Below, in pieces: positions 20,431 through 23,028 of a DNA stretch of 23,028 nt. Source of the stretch: a virus. Location: positions 1 through 23,028 of IMG/VR virus record IMGVR_UViG_3300023301_000112; one strand, given 5' to 3'. The position numbers and the translations under genes are program-made. How positions within the stretch are numbered: the stretch's first letter is position 1; every line of letters begins with the position of its first letter. Under the pieces are notes generated by a model. It was not told the DNA's origin. It saw nothing but the letters and a program-made list of their open reading frames with translations, and made no database searches.

Positions 20431-22578
20431 GTGCTGTTCGGGGAGAAAGCACCTCCGCTGTGGGAAGCGGGGATTTCAGTAATTCCATGTGCGGGGAAAC
20501 GACCCGTCATCAAAGGCTGGCAGCAATACTGCGAGCAGCAAGCTGAGCCATCCCTGATGGGCGCTTGGGAGTCGATCTACTCAGACTGCAACATCGGCAT
20601 GGCCTGTGGGCGCGCTAGTGGCATCGTAGTCCTAGACATCGACGACCCCTCTCTGGTCGACGAGCTTCCTCAATCGCCTGTATCATGGCGTGGACGTGAA
20701 GGACGTGAGAGCAGGGCATTTAAATGGTCTGGTGAGACTGTTGAGCATTACCTGGGTATCGACATCATCGGCACTGGTGGACAAGTCATCTTGCCCCCAT
20801 CTATCCACCCCATAACAGGGCAGCCTTACGTCTGGCTCAACAACGCGCTTCCGTATGAAGATCTGCCTGAGCTACCCAAGGCGCGCCCCTCAATCCTCTA
20901 CCGTGACAAAGCCACGCCTGTGGTTGTGAACGGTCAGGTCCAAGCAGTAAAGCCTGGGCGCTGGACAGCCATGGGGTCTATATCTTTCAAGATGGCTTGC
21001 GATGGCTTCAGCAAAGGAAAGATCTCTGAGGGTCTTCTTGAGTGCGCTCACAACAGTTGGTTCTCTGACATTACAGAGAAACATCGTGGGCAAAACCATC
21101 AGTTTGAAGCTGACAAGATTTCATCCACGGCAATCGACAAAGCTATTCTACAAAACAAGCGCCAGCACCAAGATGGTGACGATACTGTTATCGACCTGTC
21201 AGAGCTTATGGCTGTTAAGGTGCATCAACGCGACCCATGCTCTGCCGAAGCCTTTGTTCCTCCTCCGCTCCCCAAGGAAGGGGCCTTGCGTTGGATCTAC
21301 GAATACATCGAGCAGCAGTCTAGTCCCCAGATCCCAAGCCTTGCTATGGGTGGTGCTATCGCCATCATGTCGGCACTGCTTCAAAACCGCTTCAAGTGTG
21401 GTCGCATCGGCCTAAATACTTACGTCTTAAACATCGCACCCTCTGGCACTGGTAAGTCCTACCCCTACACCGCTGTAGAAAAAATCGTCCCGCTGCCTTT
21501 GTTGGGAGCAGGTGGCTACAAGTCGGGCAAGGTGTTTACACAGGGTCTTGGTAAGCAGCGTGAACGTCTGGACCTTTTGGACGAAGTGTCTGCGATGTTT
21601 GCTCACATGCGTGATGGCTCAAGCTTCCAAACTGAGATGGTCGATATCATCTGCGGCATGTGGTCGGCTGGGCCTACGAGTTACTTCCGTCTTTCACAGT
21701 CTTCGAGTGGCCTTAAAGAAGGTGAGCGCGCTGGCGTTTGGTCCCCTGCCGTTTCCATGCTGGCCTCAACCACGGACTCGGGGCTCCTTAGCTCTATCTC
21801 ACGCACCATGACTGAGAAGGGGTTCTTCCCTCGCTTCATGATCTTCCCCCAGCCCATGCTCGACTGGAAAGAAGAACTGTCCACTGAGGACTATCTCGGT
21901 CCTATCCTCAGGTGGCGGGACATGATCTTCGAGCGGTATCCGATCCTAGTGGCCGGAGCGACCAACGGGCCCAACAACGTACAGAATAGCTATACCGAAG
22001 CGTCGGATGCCCAGCGTCTTGCTCGTGACGTGCAGCCTTTCGACAGAAACTTTCTTGCTGAGATGTCCAAGCGTTACTTTCTGGCCCGTAAGCTAGAGGA
22101 GGCTGATGAATCCTTTGACGCCTTCCAAGCGCGTAAGATTGAGCAAGTCGTTAAGATCGCTCTTATGTACGAGCTTGGCCGTATGACTGACCCATGTGCC
22201 ACAGAGATTGTCTTGATTGATGATGGCAACGGTAAGACTCACGAGGAGGCTTACGCTTCAGAGGATTTTACCATTCAAGCGGATGCTTTCGAGTACGCTG
22301 AAAAGCTTTGGGATTGGATGTTCGTGTCACAGCGTCTTTTCATCTCCAACCTGGCAGAGTCGAGTGACCGCATCCGTCAGATGAAACAGATCTACAAGTA
22401 CATCGCTGACGCTAAGCAATTTGGTGTCAGCCACGCTATGTTCACAAAGCGGTTTGCGCGAGTTCCTCGTCGTGAACGTGATGAGATTATCAGCGACCTC
22501 ATTGTGAGTGAGCAGATCAAGGTTCTCCAGGTGGGGTCCTTGGTGGGCGGCAATCGCAAGGTTTACGTATCCATGTAA
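20431..22578 (+). CDS. Primase-polymerase/helicase fusion (prim-pol N-terminus, P-loop ATPase C-terminus)
   Basis: A GTG start with AAGGAAG before it follows the HTH stop by 2 bases. Residues 1-155 resemble the bifunctional primase/polymerase domain: GRASGIVVLDIDDPS (acidic pair Asp69/Asp71), WRGREG, and GGQVILPPSIHP (Ser124/His126). Residues about 275-715 are a DUF3987/SF3-like helicase: Walker A NIAPSGTGKSY (334-344) and Walker B DLLDEVSAMF (381-390). Such fusions start and unwind phage replication forks in one protein. No other replicative helicase or primase is visible, so this is likely the main one. The helicase family is read from Walker motifs only. Confidence 0.75.
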   Translation: MLFGEKAPPLWEAGISVIPCAGKRPVIKGWQQYCEQQAEPSLMGAWESIYSDCNIGMACGRASGIVVLDIDDPSLVDELPQSPVSWRGREGRESRAFKWSGETVEHYLGIDIIGTGGQVILPPSIHPITGQPYVWLNNALPYEDLPELPKARPSILYRDKATPVVVNGQVQAVKPGRWTAMGSISFKMACDGFSKGKISEGLLECAHNSWFSDITEKHRGQNHQFEADKISSTAIDKAILQNKRQHQDGDDTVIDLSELMAVKVHQRDPCSAEAFVPPPLPKEGALRWIYEYIEQQSSPQIPSLAMGGAIAIMSALLQNRFKCGRIGLNTYVLNIAPSGTGKSYPYTAVEKIVPLPLLGAGGYKSGKVFTQGLGKQRERLDLLDEVSAMFAHMRDGSSFQTEMVDIICGMWSAGPTSYFRLSQSSSGLKEGERAGVWSPAVSMLASTTDSGLLSSISRTMTEKGFFPRFMIFPQPMLDWKEELSTEDYLGPILRWRDMIFERYPILVAGATNGPNNVQNSYTEASDAQRLARDVQPFDRNFLAEMSKRYFLARKLEEADESFDAFQARKIEQVVKIALMYELGRMTDPCATEIVLIDDGNGKTHEEAYASEDFTIQADAFEYAEKLWDWMFVSQRLFISNLAESSDRIRQMKQIYKYIADAKQFGVSHAMFTKRFARVPRRERDEIISDLIVSEQIKVLQVGSLVGGNRKVYVSM

Positions 22579-22766
22579 CAGTTGGGGGGCTTGCCAAGCA
22601 GCAGCCCCCACAGCTTGCAATCGACCGTGTGGATATGGTCAGAAAGAAGGACAACAAACTTCTTTGGGTCACGTGCTCCAGCAGGAACGTCTAGCTCGGG
22701 TTGCTCCTCAAGCCAGTCCATCCATTCAAAAACACTAAGAACGGCGTCGTCGTCTTCTAATCTCAT
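22563..22766 (-). CDS. Hypothetical protein (67 aa)
   Basis: I chose the ATG at 22766; a TTG at 22814 would overlap the upstream gene more and is less likely, though GAGG lies near it. Acidic helical first half (LEDDDAVLSVFEWMDWLEE), then a beta part with VVLLSDHIHTVDCKLWGLLL. No recognised family. It is convergent with the primase gene and overlaps its end by 16 bases, and it overlaps the metallopeptidase-like gene by 32 bases, so it is likely translated with it. Confidence 0.4.
   Translation of the reverse strand: MRLEDDDAVLSVFEWMDWLEEQPELDVPAGARDPKKFVVLLSDHIHTVDCKLWGLLLGKPPNCYMDT
22585..22609. terminator. Strong hairpin at the convergent end, possible terminator without T tract
   Basis: GGGGGCT pairs with AGCCCCC over an 11-base loop that can form three more pairs (TGC/GCA). 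It lies 6 bases after the primase stop and inside the convergent minus gene. No run of T follows on either strand, so termination is only a possibility. Confidence 0.3.
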
Positions 22767-23028
22767 AATTGTGTGCCACAAGGCGTGAGCAGAGTTCAAC
22801 GACTTGCTCCTCAAGGTCGGGGTTCCATGAAGGCATCTGCCTCATGCCAGCCGCTTCGATCTCAGCGTGCAGTAGCTCGTGAAGGAAAGTCTCCAGGGTG
22901 TCGCTCGCGTCGAGAACGTATATCGTGCGGGTGATGTGGTCGTGCAGTCCACGTACCTCGCGCCCCTCGTACTCCAGCGTGTCGCACCAAACCAGGCGGT
23001 AGTCGTATCGCGATACGCGGTGGCTACT
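22735..23028 (-). CDS. HExxH metallopeptidase-like protein, partial (cut by the right edge)
   Basis: The minus strand is open from 23028 to a TAG at 22735-22737 (97 residues visible). The motif FLHELLHAEIEAAG contains HELLH, a zinc-protease HExxH pair of histidines with a Glu, and LEEQVVELCSRLV follows, as in ImmA/IrrE- and SprT-like small phage proteins. The preceding part (HDHITRTIYVLDASDTLE) fits a strand before the active-site helix. The beginning is outside the window. The product ends in a run of arginines (RRRRRRS). Possible role: cleavage of a host or phage regulator, or a virion maturation protease. Family placement is only by the HExxH helix. Confidence 0.5.
   Translation of the reverse strand, partial: SSHRVSRYDYRLVWCDTLEYEGREVRGLHDHITRTIYVLDASDTLETFLHELLHAEIEAAGMRQMPSWNPDLEEQVVELCSRLVAHNYEIRRRRRRS

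Noticed and set aside
1-23028. CRISPR array, rRNA, tRNA, IS element or integrase/attachment site
   Set aside because: No regular spaced direct repeats, no tRNA-like cloverleaf noticed by eye, no transposase or tyrosine/serine recombinase motif among the coding frames. A tRNA scan was not possible.

Overview
The window is a piece of a tailed double-stranded DNA phage genome (Caudoviricetes), or possibly a prophage. The evidence is dense coding, chains of genes with ATGA/GTGA/TAATG stop-start overlaps, tail-fibre, connector and ejection-like proteins, a lysis cassette, and a phage-type recombination/replication block. An overlapping membrane protein/lipoprotein pair of the spanin type and two lipoproteins point to a Gram-negative host. 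The short-tail connector style (adaptor and nozzle-like proteins followed by a run of internal, Ala/Gly/Gln-rich proteins) suggests a podovirus. No terminase, portal, major capsid protein, DNA polymerase, RNA polymerase or integrase is visible, so they lie outside the window or are absent. I cannot name the host species.

Layout. (1) Plus strand, 1-1760: the end of a repeat-built tail-fibre/appendage protein followed by small unknown proteins, one of them a coiled coil. (2) Plus strand, 1763-4315: a lysis-like cassette. It holds a YkuD_2-type L,D-transpeptidase-fold protein, a lipoprotein with a lysozyme/SLT-like fold, a small one-TM coiled-coil protein, three small genes, and an overlapping inner-membrane/lipoprotein pair resembling i-spanin/o-spanin. 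(3) Plus strand, 4312-5073: a fibre-like jelly-roll protein that carries a Sec signal peptide. (4) Plus strand, 5077-13709: tail nozzle/stabilisation-like protein, a small protein, an adaptor-like protein, and then a series of internal/ejection-like proteins. (5) Minus strand, 20137-13706: recombination and replication genes. Read in transcription order these are a Sak4-like RecA-fold ATPase, a DUF669 ssDNA-binding-like protein, two small proteins, an SF2 helicase interrupted by an intein, a small protein, a VRR-NUC nuclease, a free-standing HNH-type endonuclease, a YqaJ-type exonuclease and a small protein. (6) Plus strand, 20198-22578: a small XRE-type HTH regulator and a primase-polymerase/helicase fusion. 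(7) Minus strand, right edge: a small unknown gene and the end of an HExxH metallopeptidase-like gene.

How it fits together. The compact 60-base divergent region at 20138-20197 contains a good minus-strand promoter (TTGACT-N18-TATCTT), a weaker plus-strand one, and a 17-base inverted repeat covering both -10 boxes. The HTH protein encoded next to it is the natural candidate to bind there and control both the recombination operon and the primase-helicase gene. The ATPase, DUF669 protein, helicase, VRR-NUC and YqaJ exonuclease look like one recombination-dependent replication set. That set carries two homing elements: the intein sits exactly inside the helicase Walker A motif, and the HNH gene sits between the two nuclease genes.

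Most worth following up: the intein; the unusual lysis cassette, with an L,D-transpeptidase-fold enzyme beside a lipid-anchored SLT-like protein; the exported fibre-like protein with a potential disulfide; a small beta domain shared by the adaptor and nozzle proteins; and a CFI-box-like C-terminus on a putative virion protein.
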